From NCBI GenBank assembly GCA_030549495.1, contig JAUIRK010000060.1:56323-120322 (forward strand): a stretch of 64,000 bases of DNA. The letters run 5' to 3'. The DNA comes from Nectonema munidae (lineage: Eukaryota > Nematomorpha > Nectonematoida > Nectonematidae). A program made the position numbers and the translations under genes. The notes beneath the pieces were generated by a model. The model saw nothing but the letters and a program-made list of their open reading frames with translations, was not told the origin of the DNA and searched no databases. Positions 39,101-50,718 of the stretch are shown in pieces (the stretch's first letter is position 1; each line of letters begins with the position of its first letter).

Positions 39101-40979
39101 TTAAAATGGACAAAGTGTCATCCATGGAGATAACTTATTCTTTCACACCCTCTTTCAAAGTTTATAATTGAGCTTTACTAAATATCTTTTTCATTGTTGC
39201 ATCTAATGTTGAAGAGCTTGCCAGCTTGGCATGCTGAACAGCAAATGAGCAGGACTAGTATAGGCAATGCCTTTGGTCATTTTTGTTTTTATTTGCTTTT
39301 TCTTTCAATTTCCGCTAATGAACATCTTTAAAATGCACAAACGTGCACTTCACAAACGCGCAGCAATAAATCCCATACAAATAGTTGTTTCAATCATTCA
39401 CAATAGTCAGAATAGAATCCCTTGGCTTTGTGTATCTTTCAGAAGGACAGCGTTGTATAATAATAAATCTTTCTTTACTTCAAGGTAAAACACATCATTG
39501 AAGCATCAAAAGGACAAAAGGCTCTTGTACAAAATTCCACTAACGAATTAGTAAAGTGTATGCCAGTTTGAAAGTGCAAACAAAGAGGCTGTTTGAAGTG
39601 CTTCGAGGAACTGTCCCAAATAGAACAAAGTTTTTCTATTTGGCAATGTTTTGGAGATCTAGTTTTTATACTGTTTTTATCAAGGCTTCAAATGGCAACT
39701 ATAGTTCTCTTTAAACTTTTAGAAGATATCTCAATCAAAATGTTATGAATTTTTCTTATACAATTCAAACCCCAGAATATTAATAAATATTCATTTTTTA
39801 TATGTAAGATTTGGCTTTCATCAAATGAGGGTACAAAGCAGAGCATTTCAAGCATACTCAACAATTATATGATTATGTATTTACTTACAAGTTAAAAACA
39901 TTTATATTTATATGTCTGATATATAGTAATATACATGTGTTATGTATATAATAGAGTATATATATAGAGAGAGAAGCACAGAGATGTATTACTACTATGT
40001 AAATATATCTGTATATTATAAAGCAGATTAGCAGAAAGAGAAAATTTTGGCATGCCCCAGGTAAAATGATTGTAATCCCTCTGTGAAACTGTTTAGATGT
40101 GAATTCTGTAATGATCTTCAATCAATAAGCTTTCCTAATTTTGATGATGAATAAATAACCTCTCCCCGGTCCCTCCACTAACAAGAAGATAATTATTTCA
40201 TTTAGAGTTTATTATTATTGTAATTTTTGGTGGACTTCTATTTTTTTAATGGAGAGACTTCAAGGCATTGAACATTAAAAAAATTTTAATGAAATAATAT
40301 CATCTAAAAAAATTCCAATAGGGTAACTTCTTGGAAAAAAATTTCTTCGCTTTTCTTATTTTTTGATTTGAGTTGCAGAGCCTCAGACAATTTTTTTAAA
40401 AGTTCCAATGAAAAATTATTAAATTAAATTATTGTACTTACAGAAGTTACAAATTAAATTTTAAGTTTATCTATCCAAATATCCCAGTTTTAGTGATTGT
40501 ATCCTTCTCAAGACTTCTAATTAAAAAGAATTCTTTTTCAATCTGAAAAATAAAATTCTTTTATATTAAAAAATAAAAGTGAAAAATCCATACACATTCC
40601 ATATCTTCAAGAAACTTCTATTTTGGTTTAGTATCAGCAACATTGTCAGTGGTTGATGTTTGAATATAAAGGCGCTTTTACTTTTGAATGTAATTCTTTG
40701 GGCTTTATACCTCATTATAGTTTTGTCTCTCAAGGTTTCAATAATTTTAAAAATTTTTATCTAAAAATAGCAAAGCTTCTGTCGCATTCATATCAATATC
40801 TTCTTAGTGATAACTGATGTAAATATATTACTTTTAGAGAAAACCTATAAATTTACAAACCATATCTAATTTAAAAATAGTCCTTGATTTTTTCATTCAA
40901 CTTCTTTCCTCTTGCCTGATTCTCTTCCTCCACTTCCAGCGTATATTTCTTAGTTTTTGCGACAATTTCAAAGTAAAGT
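36200..40979. other. long gene-poor AT-rich stretch
   Basis: I see no coding sequence, RNA gene or transposon I can name across 4.8 kb. Minor points are a possible hAT-like terminal word GGTTCTCAGCTCCAAGGTCG at 36580, short TA/GA simple repeats at 39900-39975 and scattered A/T runs. Confidence 0.45.
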
Positions 40980-43900
40980 GTGTCTATAAAGAATATCCAC
41001 ATAAAATTTTCAAATGAATTTAAAATAACATTAACGTTGTTACTCATAGATTTTTCCCTTGTTTAAATCCAATACATCGATACAGACTACATATAAAGTT
41101 CTGCCGATTTCATAATAAAAGCTTATATTTTTTATGTCTTTAGATGATAAAATGTGATAAGCGGTTTCTTCCACAAACCAATCAAACTTTTTATACATTT
41201 CTTTCTTTTCTAAAAGATTCTGAATAGTTTTGGAATAAGTTGGAATATGTAAAGAAGATGGCAAATATTTAGAACTATTCAAAAAAATTAAAGAATTGTA
41301 TTTTAGATTAATTTAAAAAAATTAGCTCAAAATGAGTAGTTAAAGGTTCAGTTTCTTTGAAAACCGCAGAACTTGTCGAAGCTTGATCTCTAATCTCCTT
41401 TGAACATAAAACAGACTTTGAAAACTAATATTTAATTTGAAAAATGTTTTAAACAAATACTTCTAGATGAGATAAATAGGACTCAGAAATATTGTATAAG
41501 TCTTTTATCTGAAGTGGTTGCAGCATGATAAATATTCTTTTTTGAAAATTTTCTCTAAGTTTTTCTACCCACATCTTCTGGTAAGTCTAATTTTTTTCTA
41601 TAATTAAGCTCCTTACCTCCTGATCATTTAAAATTTTCATTGATAGGCCATCAATTTTATTTTCTAAAAAAATGCATTGTCTTTTTTTTTATTTTACCTT
41701 CAATTACTTCTGTAAGCAGGAACTTTGAAGCGATATAAAATGTTTTTTAACTCCTTGACACATGTTCTATCTTCAATTAATTCACTTGTTGCATTGATCC
41801 AATCCATTAAAGAAGGAGGCTAAGACCAACAACCACCGACATTCAAAAGTATAACATATATACACCCTTCATAAGTATGGACCAGTTGAAGTGACACAAA
41901 CTAAATCTGCGAAATTAACAAAACGTCTGTTAGAGGTTTTACTGGTAGAAAAAGCATTTATGTGTTCACTGAAAAAAATAACTTGCAAAGCAGTACAAAA
42001 TTAGTAGGGTTTTCCATAAACAAAAAATATGTTTTCAATCATTGTAAAATTTGGGGGTTCTATCAAATCATGATTTGTCAAGATCACATCGTTCTGATTG
42101 TATTGTGTTGAATGAATGAGTGCAGATTTAAAAAGTTCAATTTCAGAAAAGTTCAGTGAAATATATTTTACGTAAAAATCTTTTATTTAGGCATGTGTTA
42201 GTTGATCTAGAATAATCTTTTTTTTATCAACTTTAATACTACGAAGAAAGTCTGAATCATTGAATGAACATGTAAATTAGCAAATCCATCTCTGATGAAG
42301 AAAAGCAATAGATTTGTCTTTTTTTCCACTTTTTGTTTTTGAATAATCCATGCTTTACTTCAAAACGGAAACTCCAATGATTCCTAGCTAGGCCAAAACA
42401 TCTATATTTGATTGGAAAAATATAACAGAAAGTGCATCTTTGGTGTAAAATAATTAGGAATTGAATTGACAAATAAGCGATTTTAGAGAGCATATAGTTC
42501 TTTCTGAAGAAAATGGGAATATAATCAAGTGTTCGTTTTAAAAGTCATTCCAAACTTCATCCTGTTCCCTCACTTTCCAATCGATCATAAAAGGCAAAAC
42601 AAGATTAGCTTTCATTTCAGCAACTGACATAGGAAAACATTCTTTCAGTCAAAATCCTTTTTCTCCAACATCTGATGTTTGATCATTAATTGCTGATCAA
42701 TCAATTTAAAATTTGTAAAGAGATAACACCCTTTTTAAGGAAATAATTGAGCATAAACTGTATAGGTAATATCTAACAACTCCTTCGAAAAGAACATGCA
42801 TATTCGATCTTGAAGAAGGCACCTCGTGGTGTTAAAGAACGAATTTTGCTTAAAACACATTTGCTTCTAACTCCTTATATTTTAGGCAGTACACTCTTTC
42901 ACACTTATTAAGCTTCTCTAGCTCGATGATCACATCTATCCCAATCTTCAGTTTCATTTCGTAAACTATTCTTCATAAAGACGGGTGCTTGAGCATGAGT
43001 TATTTCCCAGCCACTACAAGAAGTCCTTGAAAAATTCAGTCACACCTTCTTTGAAACATCACAAAATTTTGGAAGCTAAATTCTCTCATCACAAAATTTA
43101 ATTTCAACACCTGAGAACAAGCTTTTCAACCCGAACTTCTTCATATAGCTGGTTTTTATGATAGCAAGTAGTTGAGTAGAATAGAGTTTAAAACAAAATT
43201 TAGGAGCGATATTTAAAGCTCAATAGAACACAGACATTTTATGTTTTTTTATGTGAGCCGATGAGATTAACTATTTCGAAATCGTCAAAATAAATTATCA
43301 AATTAAGAAGTCAAGATGGTTTACCAAAAAAGTTTTGTTCATAAACTTTAGAACAAAAAAGTCTCTCAGCATTGAAAGTTAATGAATGGTTCGTCTTTCT
43401 AACGACTTTACAACTACGGGAATCGACTAACTGTTGTAAAAGAGGGGCATAATAACATCTTTTCTAACATAACTACATACGTTTTTCCTTTTTATATACT
43501 TCATGATGTTAACAACCTAATAGCAATTGGTTTAATGTAACCAATTTTTTTTTTCAAAAAACTTGCATAACAGCTGTCTCTAAACTTTCGAAAAGAACTT
43601 TGTTAAAAATTTCTTAATCTAAAGATACATTAGGAAAGACTTAGATCATCTTTTTTTCAATCATTGACAGTTTTTTTCAAATAATAACTTTGTCGACGTA
43701 ATTAATTCATCAACTGCTTTTTTTCACTTAAATTATATCTTGATTTCAAATTCAATATGTAGAAACCCTCAATGAGTTTTTCGTTAGAAGCATTCACGGA
43801 AAAAACTGTGCTAATAGTAGTAGAAGTATTTCCCTCTCTGTCAAACTCTGATGACAAAAAATGTTTTCGCTGAGAATGTTTGGGAAAGACATCAATAGTA

Positions 43901-44031
43901 TCAAAAAATCTCAATTGATTATTACAACAATTCACAGAAAAATCGATTTCTGATTTGTGCTGTAGCAATAAATGTGATATTAATTCTTTGAGACTTGCTG
44001 AGAAAACGATACAAAACTGGCAATAAAACAT
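40980..44031 (-). pseudogene. degenerate gene of a repeated C2H2-finger protein family
   Basis: Minus strand. The start at 44031 encodes MFYCQFCIVFSASLKELISH, a C-x2-C-x12-H-x4-H finger, followed by a second Cys/His cluster. Further on, in broken frames, come NMHVLFEGVVRYYLYSL (about 42815-42767) and WSFRFEVKHGLFKN (about 42385-42340). The end is a C-terminal frame (41282-41040) with YEIGRTLYVVCIDVLDLNK. To my knowledge this order of motifs is that of an uncharacterised multi-copy family in fish and invertebrates, with an N-terminal finger, an H-D-LFEG-like box and a W-x-x-RFEAKH-like box. Those genes are probably transposon-borne. I know of no assigned function. Many stops and frame changes are present. 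Confidence 0.55.
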
Positions 44032-44279
44032 TATAATTCATGAAAAAATAATTGAATTAAAGGAATAAATTAAATTGCGGAATAAAAATTACTAAATTTA
44101 GTTAAAAAAACTCGTTTGTTCAAAATGAAGAAGAACTTAAATCAATAAATGATTTCAGTTTAAAATATTGATCCTGTTCTAATTTAAGTTTATCCTTTTA
44201 GCTCGGGCTTAAACGTGAGTATATAAGCTGTGCTCAGAAGGCAGAAATCTGAACAAGGCTGAGTTGATTAAATTAATAA

Positions 44280-44560
44280 AAAAAATCAAAATGTAACTGT
44301 AGAAACTGCAAAGGGGTACTTACCCCGAATTATTCTACGTCTAAAACAATTATTCAAAAATTTAAGGATGAGGATGAAGAAGGTTTAACGTCTACAAAAA
44401 ACATGGTGGACACAAAAAAGCTTTTCTCACAGCTGAAAAACTTGTGTATTTAGAATATTTAGTTGGATCTAATCTATTATATACTTTATAAGAAACGAAA
44501 GATAAGATTGAAGGAAAATTTTAACTTAAAATTTCAACAAGTTCTATACACAATGATCTT
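44280..44560 (+). pseudogene. possible Tc1/IS630-like transposase N-terminal fragment
   Basis: Pieces in two frames read STSKTIIQKFKDEDEEGL and then AFLTAEKLVYLEYLVGSN. Next are KISTSSIHND-like residues. The pattern is a helix-turn-helix, a basic G-rich linker and a second helix-turn-helix, as in the N-terminus of Tc1/IS630-type transposases. No DDE core was found, so this is tentative. Confidence 0.35.
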
Positions 44561-44732
44561 TGTGCATAAATGAATTATGCTTAAAAAAGCAGCTAAAGAA
44601 ACTGACGCAAGGAACAAGATGACATTATACTGAAAAGAAAAGATTATGCTACTAAGATTACGCCACTGCTACCTACTTAAGGTAATTCAGGGTAAATTGC
44701 AAAGGTCACATGTACGTTTCTAAAAACTCACA

Positions 44733-45013
44733 TCCAATTAGAATGCTGCACACAGATAAGGCGCGCTATTTTCCCGCTCAAAAGCACGAGGATTTCGATA
44801 ACGAGCATCATCTTTTTGCATGCATATTCACAAACAGTATCAGTTTGTATCTTTTCTGTGTATTTTTCTATTACACCATATAAAAATACATACAAAAGAT
44901 ATTTCAACCAATCAGAATGCTTTAAGTTTCACTCACACTACAGATATATGAACTCATCACACATATAAAAATACACATAAAACATATAAATAAATTCAAC
45001 CAATCAGAATGCT
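44733..45013 (+). promoter_or_regulatory. three repeated CCAAT elements upstream of the DCST-like gene
   Basis: CCAATCAGAATGCT occurs at 44908-44921 and 45000-45013, and CCAATTAGAATGCT at 44733-44746. The last two sit in a direct repeat of about 92 bp that also shares ATATAAAAATACA. CCAAT boxes bind NF-Y in animal promoters. Their position 290-570 bp before the start codon fits a proximal promoter, but the same pattern would arise from a simple local duplication. Confidence 0.45.
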
Positions 45014-45150
45014 TCAAACGACACACAGACGCTAGCTTATAATATAGATAGGCTATGGGATATGCTTTGTTTGTATTTTTTGTGGTGTGATGAGTTGTAT
45101 CTCGAAAATGATTGGTGCATTATGACAGACAGAAACACACGGGTATTAGC

Positions 45151-45160
45151 TATAAATATA
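45151..45160 (+). promoter_or_regulatory. candidate TATA box of the DCST-like gene
   Basis: TATAAATATA at 45151-45160 is followed about 30 bp later by TTCATTTTCAC, an initiator-like word at 45180-45190. This would give a 5' UTR of about 120 nt before ATG 45301 (context CAAATATGGC). Confidence 0.4.
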
Positions 45161-45300
45161 GTATTATGAAATTTTTTTCATTCATTTTCACACTTTGAAG
45201 ATAAATAGAAGACAAATAAATATCACACACGAGTACAACTCAAATATTTTTATGTAGCTTGTGAAGCCAAAAAAATAAAAGTACATACAAATTAACAAAT

Positions 45301-47799
45301 ATGGCATCATTACTAACAACAATTATTCCAAGAACGGTTTTTTTTTCTTTCAAGTCAAAAGCTACACAAAAAAATAAGGACAGGGAATATAGAGAGTCTA
45401 AGGGTATACCGCATCCTAAAAGTTTTAAAAGAAAATGTGGTGAGCTTTTATACAATGTTTTAGCGGGTTTTTTTAATTTAATCATAAATTTTATTTTATA
45501 TTTTCTCCCTGATATAAATTTTCACCCCATATTATATATCGAAGAAAGGATAGAGGATTTGAAAGAATATTTTAAAACTTTGAAAAAGAAAATAAGAAAA
45601 TGTATCAGAGTGAAGTGGCGCGAGTTCGGAGATTTTGTCAAGCACAGAATTATTTTTCCTTTATTAAAATTCAGGATTATTAAATTTTTTGTAGATTTAT
45701 TTTTTGAAATTAAGCGAGGAGAATTCAGGTTACGGCGGTGGATGAGATGCGTATGCATAAAGCGTTTGCTATCTCGTATTAGAGGATTCTTGGAAAAGGT
45801 GTATGAATACGTTGATGAAAGATTTGATGAATTCAAAGAAAGAATGCACCGATTTTATAGAAGATATGAAGAAGAGATTTTTATATTTATATACGCTTTA
45901 ATAGGGCTAACTGTAGTTTATATTTTTTCCAACAAGCTTTACGAAAGTTCTCGCTCTCCTAAGATTGTATCGGTTATTGTTTTGGTATTAGGTTTTATTT
46001 TTACTTGGTCGTTTATTACTTCTCGCAAATTGAGATCAATATTTTATATTGCCCTATGTCAGTCCACTTTAAAAGAGTCTAGACGATATATAAAGTTTTG
46101 CATAATTTCAATTGTTATAACTGTTGTTTTTTTCAATATAACAAGAAATTTTACAGGCATTGTAAAGTCTACAGTCTGTGTCCAAAAAAAGACACATAGT
46201 TTAATGAAAAGTATACAAGAAGATGCCACTCACAGTGTAGGCCAAAATATTCATAAAATATTTGGAGAATTTGAAGAAAATTTGAAAGGAATTTTAGAGA
46301 AAGAGAAAAAAACGATTAAAAGAATACAAAACCAGTTGAAAAAGATGAAAAAGGGAGAACAGTTAATAAAAAGACTTGCGATGGCGTGCAATACTGAAGT
46401 CGGAAAACCATTAAAAGTATGTGAAAACAGATTTGATAGAATGTATATAAAATGTAAGAGAAAAGTTAAAGTTGGGGGTAAAGTATGTAGGATCGTTAAG
46501 AAAGCAAAAAGAGTCTGTAGGCCAATATTTAAGTTCTTAAAAAAATTTTGTTCTTCAATAAATGGAGCAAGCAAAAAAATGTATAAAATTTTAAAAAAAA
46601 CTCAAAAAGAATTGAAAGTACTTAAAAGAGAACTGAGCGTGAGAATAAGATTCAAAATGAAAATGAATTCTAACACAACTCTCTCAAAGAATCCTGATGA
46701 AATGATTCAAGCAATCATGGACGAAATTAAAGGGAACTTTCTAGTAAAGATTATAAGAATATGCATGCCATTTTTTAAGTCATTTTTGCTGTTAGCTTCT
46801 TTTCTTCTCATCCTAGGTGCTTATCTCTATGTCCGAAAGTATTCTAAAAAAGACACATTTGACAACACATATATAAACGAACATGTAGTAGAATTCGACA
46901 ATCGTCGCAGAGACCTCAATAAAGAAGCTATTCTTCCACTAAGATTCAAAGAAAAGTTCACATACTCCACTATCACCTCACTAACTTTGTCATGGCCAGA
47001 GATCAAGCGTATAATAATCAACTTGGCTAGATCGGCTACCCTTGTAATTTTAGTCGTTTTCTCCGTAGGGGTTGATTTCAGCCTATACAGTTTCCGTCAA
47101 ATTTTATACAGACTTTCTCACGCTGAGACAACTATTCCTTTTCCAAAAATACATGCTGAGTTCAAAGGAACAACTGCGTTTACAAACCTTTTTAAAAGTT
47201 ATTATAAAAACACTAAGTACATAATGGAAAGTTTAAAGGCTGTTAGCTTTGTCGATTGCTTCAGCGAGCCATATCCACCTAATATCAAGTTCATAAAAAA
47301 AGTACTTCTTCTAACAGCTTTCCTAATTTTAAGTACATTTTCGGAACCTTACGTTCTTCGTATAAGGCAATACATTTGCAATGTAATGTATCCAATTCGG
47401 GCTAAAGAAAGAGCAGTAGCGTTGTGCAATAGAATTCTCCTACTAAGAGGAAGTATATTCACGTTTTTAAAGAAGCAGAAGTATGCGAAAAAACATGAAG
47501 ATAGTAAAGTTATAGAGTTTAGTTTAACAGACAGATTGATAGAAGGTCATCCCTTAATCAAAAAATTGCTCGCAATTCTTGGTTATGAGAAGAAGGCCTG
47601 CTGCTTCTGTTCTCAAATATGCAAGAAAGAAAATGAAGAGTTGTTTGAAAATTGCAGTTATACCAAGTGCAAGAAATTATACTGCAATAAATGCCTAAAT
47701 GAATTGTTGAATCAATGCGAATTTTGCGGCAATGAAATCCTAAAAATAGTAGAGGTATCAGAAGAAGAAGATTCAAGTGACGAAGAAGAGAATAACTAG
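45301..47799 (+). CDS. DC-STAMP domain-containing protein (DCST1/sneaky/SPE-42-like), single exon
   Basis: 832 residues, no stop and no intron. Six hydrophobic segments look membrane-spanning (about 193-212, 220-239, 264-282, 488-511, 575-597, 665-685), with a weaker one at 52-69. Between segments three and four lies a charged, coiled-coil-prone loop with regularly spaced cysteines (363, 374, 385, 396, 406, 417). Residues 518-547 hold the DC-STAMP signature: DNTYINEHVVEFDNRRR then ILPLR. The C-terminus is an all-cysteine RING-like finger (C767-x2-C770, C785-x4-C790, C795-x2-C798, C806-x2-C809) and an acidic tail. This architecture is DCST1-type; fly sneaky and worm SPE-42/SPE-49 act in sperm at fertilisation. 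Length is near the family norm. Family members usually have introns, so this may be a retrocopy. Partial duplicates lie at 51390-52735. Confidence 0.88.
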   Translation: MASLLTTIIPRTVFFSFKSKATQKNKDREYRESKGIPHPKSFKRKCGELLYNVLAGFFNLIINFILYFLPDINFHPILYIEERIEDLKEYFKTLKKKIRKCIRVKWREFGDFVKHRIIFPLLKFRIIKFFVDLFFEIKRGEFRLRRWMRCVCIKRLLSRIRGFLEKVYEYVDERFDEFKERMHRFYRRYEEEIFIFIYALIGLTVVYIFSNKLYESSRSPKIVSVIVLVLGFIFTWSFITSRKLRSIFYIALCQSTLKESRRYIKFCIISIVITVVFFNITRNFTGIVKSTVCVQKKTHSLMKSIQEDATHSVGQNIHKIFGEFEENLKGILEKEKKTIKRIQNQLKKMKKGEQLIKRLAMACNTEVGKPLKVCENRFDRMYIKCKRKVKVGGKVCRIVKKAKRVCRPIFKFLKKFCSSINGASKKMYKILKKTQKELKVLKRELSVRIRFKMKMNSNTTLSKNPDEMIQAIMDEIKGNFLVKIIRICMPFFKSFLLLASFLLILGAYLYVRKYSKKDTFDNTYINEHVVEFDNRRRDLNKEAILPLRFKEKFTYSTITSLTLSWPEIKRIIINLARSATLVILVVFSVGVDFSLYSFRQILYRLSHAETTIPFPKIHAEFKGTTAFTNLFKSYYKNTKYIMESLKAVSFVDCFSEPYPPNIKFIKKVLLLTAFLILSTFSEPYVLRIRQYICNVMYPIRAKERAVALCNRILLLRGSIFTFLKKQKYAKKHEDSKVIEFSLTDRLIEGHPLIKKLLAILGYEKKACCFCSQICKKENEELFENCSYTKCKKLYCNKCLNELLNQCEFCGNEILKIVEVSEEEDSSDEEENN

Positions 47800-48659
47800 A
47801 TTTCTAAATAGATTCAGAAAGTTTAAAGGAGTCGGTTTGTAGGTGTTTTAAAATTTTTACTTTTTATATATATTTTTTGCATTATTTTTTTTTAGCTGTA
47901 GAGATAATTTTGAGTAAGTTTAATTAATTTGAAGCTTGAAACTTTAAATCAGTGGAGTAGGGCTACAGGCGAAACCACTTTAAAAAAAGCGTGCTTAGTG
48001 TAGTACCTCAAGGGTAGTACGGAAAACTACACAAAAATGAACGGTGGCAACAGAACTGTTGCTCATACAATTTGGCTGGAATAGACGTGTAATAATGACT
48101 GGAATAGCGCCCAACAGATATCAGATAATGATTTTAACTCAAAATATTTTGATAAACTCCCTAAAGTCTTGTGGAGTTTCAACATGGAACAAAATAACAT
48201 TCACATTTTATTTTGCTCCATTGTTTCCCTTTTGTACGTTTTTTAGATGATATACCCTTTTAAAAGGGACACGTTTTATCTAAATACTTATGTCCTTTAG
48301 ACTAAGACAGCTTAGATCATTATGACTCTAACCTGACTGATGTGAAATAGAAACTTCATAAATAATAATGAGGGTTTAAAAAAGGAGAGTTTTTAATGAA
48401 ATTTAACTACAGAAGTTGTAGATGAAACTGAGTTACGTAAAAAAAGTTAAAATTTGCAAAGCTGTAGAAATAACATTTATTATAATCTTTTAGACGCATT
48501 CCTTATATTTCTGCAAACATTAATTCAATGATTTACCCACTAATTTTTTCTAGGGGACAAGCTGGATTGAACCCAAATCTTAATCATTTTTCCATAACAT
48601 TCAACTTCAGCGCCTAATAGACTAACACACTTGAAGTATTATGTTTATAGAATTGCTTT
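47800..48659. other. 3' flank of the DCST-like gene, no gene
   Basis: AT-rich. There is no canonical AATAAA close to the stop codon. A tRNA-like stretch at 48553-48626 is listed separately. Confidence 0.45.
48553..48626 (-). other. tRNA-like sequence (possible SINE head)
   Basis: Minus strand: TAGTCTATTAG (48614-48624) fits the Pol III A-box pattern, and GGGTTCAATCC (48564-48574) fits the B box. They are about 50 nt apart, as in tRNAs. I could not draw a complete cloverleaf and the ends do not pair convincingly. It looks like a decayed tRNA-derived SINE head. Confidence 0.35.
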
Positions 48660-49610
48660 TAGAAATGATACTTCTGCTTTGCATTTAGCAGGAAAACTAT
48701 TTCAACGATTTCTCGTTGAGGCCTATGTCAAAGTTGAAGGTCAACGTCTTTCTTTTATTTGAAATAATCAAACTCAAATTAGAACATATGTTATCAAGGT
48801 TTGGTAGATCATCTTTAAAGTACTGCTGATCATTGTAATTTACTTCCCGAAAACAACTTTTCAAGGATCTTCACATCAAATGCATCAATACGCAATAACG
48901 CTTGTAGCTAAAAATGGCAAACCTGATCTTTTTTTAACATTTAGATGTAACCCAAAATGACTAGAAATTATTGAAAATTTATTACCAGAGCAAACTGCTT
49001 CTGATAGACCCGACTTGGTTTCACGCTTTTTAAAACTAAAAGTTGAAGCTTTAAAGTTTTAAGAACTTAAAGAATGGTGTTCTTGGTGGCCATGTAGATG
49101 TTATTGAGTTCCAAAAAAGAGGACTTCCTCATGTCCACGTGCTCTTGCATCTAAGTAAGGATTTCAAATAGTATAATGCAGATGACATTGACACACTTAT
49201 TTCGGCACAAATTCCAGATCTTCAAGAAGACCCCCAACTATATGAAATAATTAAATATTACAGGATAAAGAAGTTGCATTAAAGATTATTCCAAAGATTT
49301 TAATCAGCTTACTAACCTTAATAATAATAATGGCTATCCTTTATATCTTAGACCTGATAACGGTTTCACAGTCACAATCAGAAATGTTGAATTAGACAAC
49401 AGATGGGTTGTCCATTATAACTATATAGAATATATATATGTTATAGATCATTTAAAAATCATCAGCAGCGTATTGGTTGGTTGATCCATCTTACCTCCTC
49501 TGCAATTTTAAAAGGAAGAATAAAAGGCAGCAATGATGACAACAGCGATGAAATAATTGAAAAAATTGATTTAATGGTCAAATTGCTAATACTGTTAAGA
49601 TGTCGGAAGA
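48660..49610 (+). pseudogene. Helitron Rep/helicase-like fragment
   Basis: Recognisable pieces are ALHLAGKLFQRFLVEAYVKV and PDLFLTFRCNPK (first Rep motif). Then come FQKRGLPHVHVLLHLSKDF, which carries the HUH motif of rolling-circle nucleases, and GYPLYLRPDNGFTVTIRNVE. The catalytic tyrosines may lie near NRWVVHYNYIEY (49400-49435). The helicase half is missing. Helitrons transpose by a rolling-circle mechanism and end in CTRR with a nearby hairpin, but I found no convincing end. Several stops are present. Confidence 0.82.
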
Positions 49611-50284
49611 TAGAATTCAAGAATTTGCAATTAACCATCTTCGAAATAACATGACTTCAAATCTTTAAGTAGCCTTCTTACTTTATTAATTAGAATAAAT
49701 ACTTTATAGACTTGTTTTATTCTAAAATTTTTAAATTCAATTTATAAAATTTTCCATTGTTTTTCAAAAATATCTTTATAACTGTAATCATTTTTAAACG
49801 ATATCAGATATAAGAATACATTTCAATAAATCAATTAAAACAACTTTTGGCATGCTTGATTGATTATGTATCTGTTTTGATAAGAAAAAAACTTTCCAAT
49901 ATATTTTTAAACCTAATTATAATATTTTAGTGATATTTGAAAGAGTTAAATTGTGTTATATCAAATGATTTAAGTACATACAAATGTTCAAATTTTTTGA
50001 TTGACATATGTCATTTTTGATTGAAAACTTGTTTTTTTAAATTTTACAAGTCATCATTTTTTCAGGGTCTTTGATTTGTTATAAAACTGATCAGAAATTA
50101 TAAAAAAAATTTCTTATTTTCGAAAAAAAATCTGTCCCTATCTTTAAACGATTGGCATAAAAATCCTTAAAATAGACCGTGCATCCTCCGTAATGAATAT
50201 TTTTGTGAAATTTTTTCATAAAGTCACTTTTGAAGTATTTCTGCCAACAATTTGATGTAGGTAAAATAAGTTGTAAAAAATAAA

Positions 50285-50718
50285 ACACCTTTTTATTAAC
50301 TTCTCGTCCTTTCATCGCAGAAGTAACCGTTGATGAAAAGAAAAAACCTCAGATTTTTAAGTTATATGACTTTACAAAAAGGGGAACGGATATTGTGAAC
50401 CAGAAAATAATATCATTCTCAACAGCCCGAAAATCCAACAAATGGACCATTTCAGCTTTCTCATATGTTTTAGAAACTGCTCGAATTAATGCCACAGCAA
50501 TTTTTTGCATGAACAATAATTTTAATCGTAGAAATAGTAACACTTTGAAAAAAGGTTTGAATTTAGCTTATTCTGTCATTCTATCATTTTTGGAGCGAAG
50601 ACTCAAGACTGGATTGAGAGCTGATATCATGGAGAAGCTTGATATCTCGATTTTTTTAATAACTGGAAAAAACCTGAGAATGTTTGTTCACAAGAAATTG
50701 GAACATAAAACGTCGTAG
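50285..50718 (+). pseudogene. piggyBac-like transposase C-terminal fragment
   Basis: The frame reads FLLTSRPFIAEVTVDEKKKP, then LYDFTKRGTDIVNQKI (the last catalytic D region, consensus TKGGVDxxDQ). STARKSNKWTISAFSYVLET and ARINATAIFCMNNN follow. This is the end of the DDE_Tnp_1_7 domain of piggyBac elements, which insert at TTAA. In this copy K replaces the first G of the GG pair. Upstream parts are absent or unreadable, and there is no cysteine-rich finger at the end. Confidence 0.8.

Noticed and set aside
45522-45836. Minus-strand frames opposite the DCST-like gene (also 46251-46574 and 47558-47776)
   Set aside because: They are shadows of the strongly supported plus-strand gene, with compositions explained by its codons.
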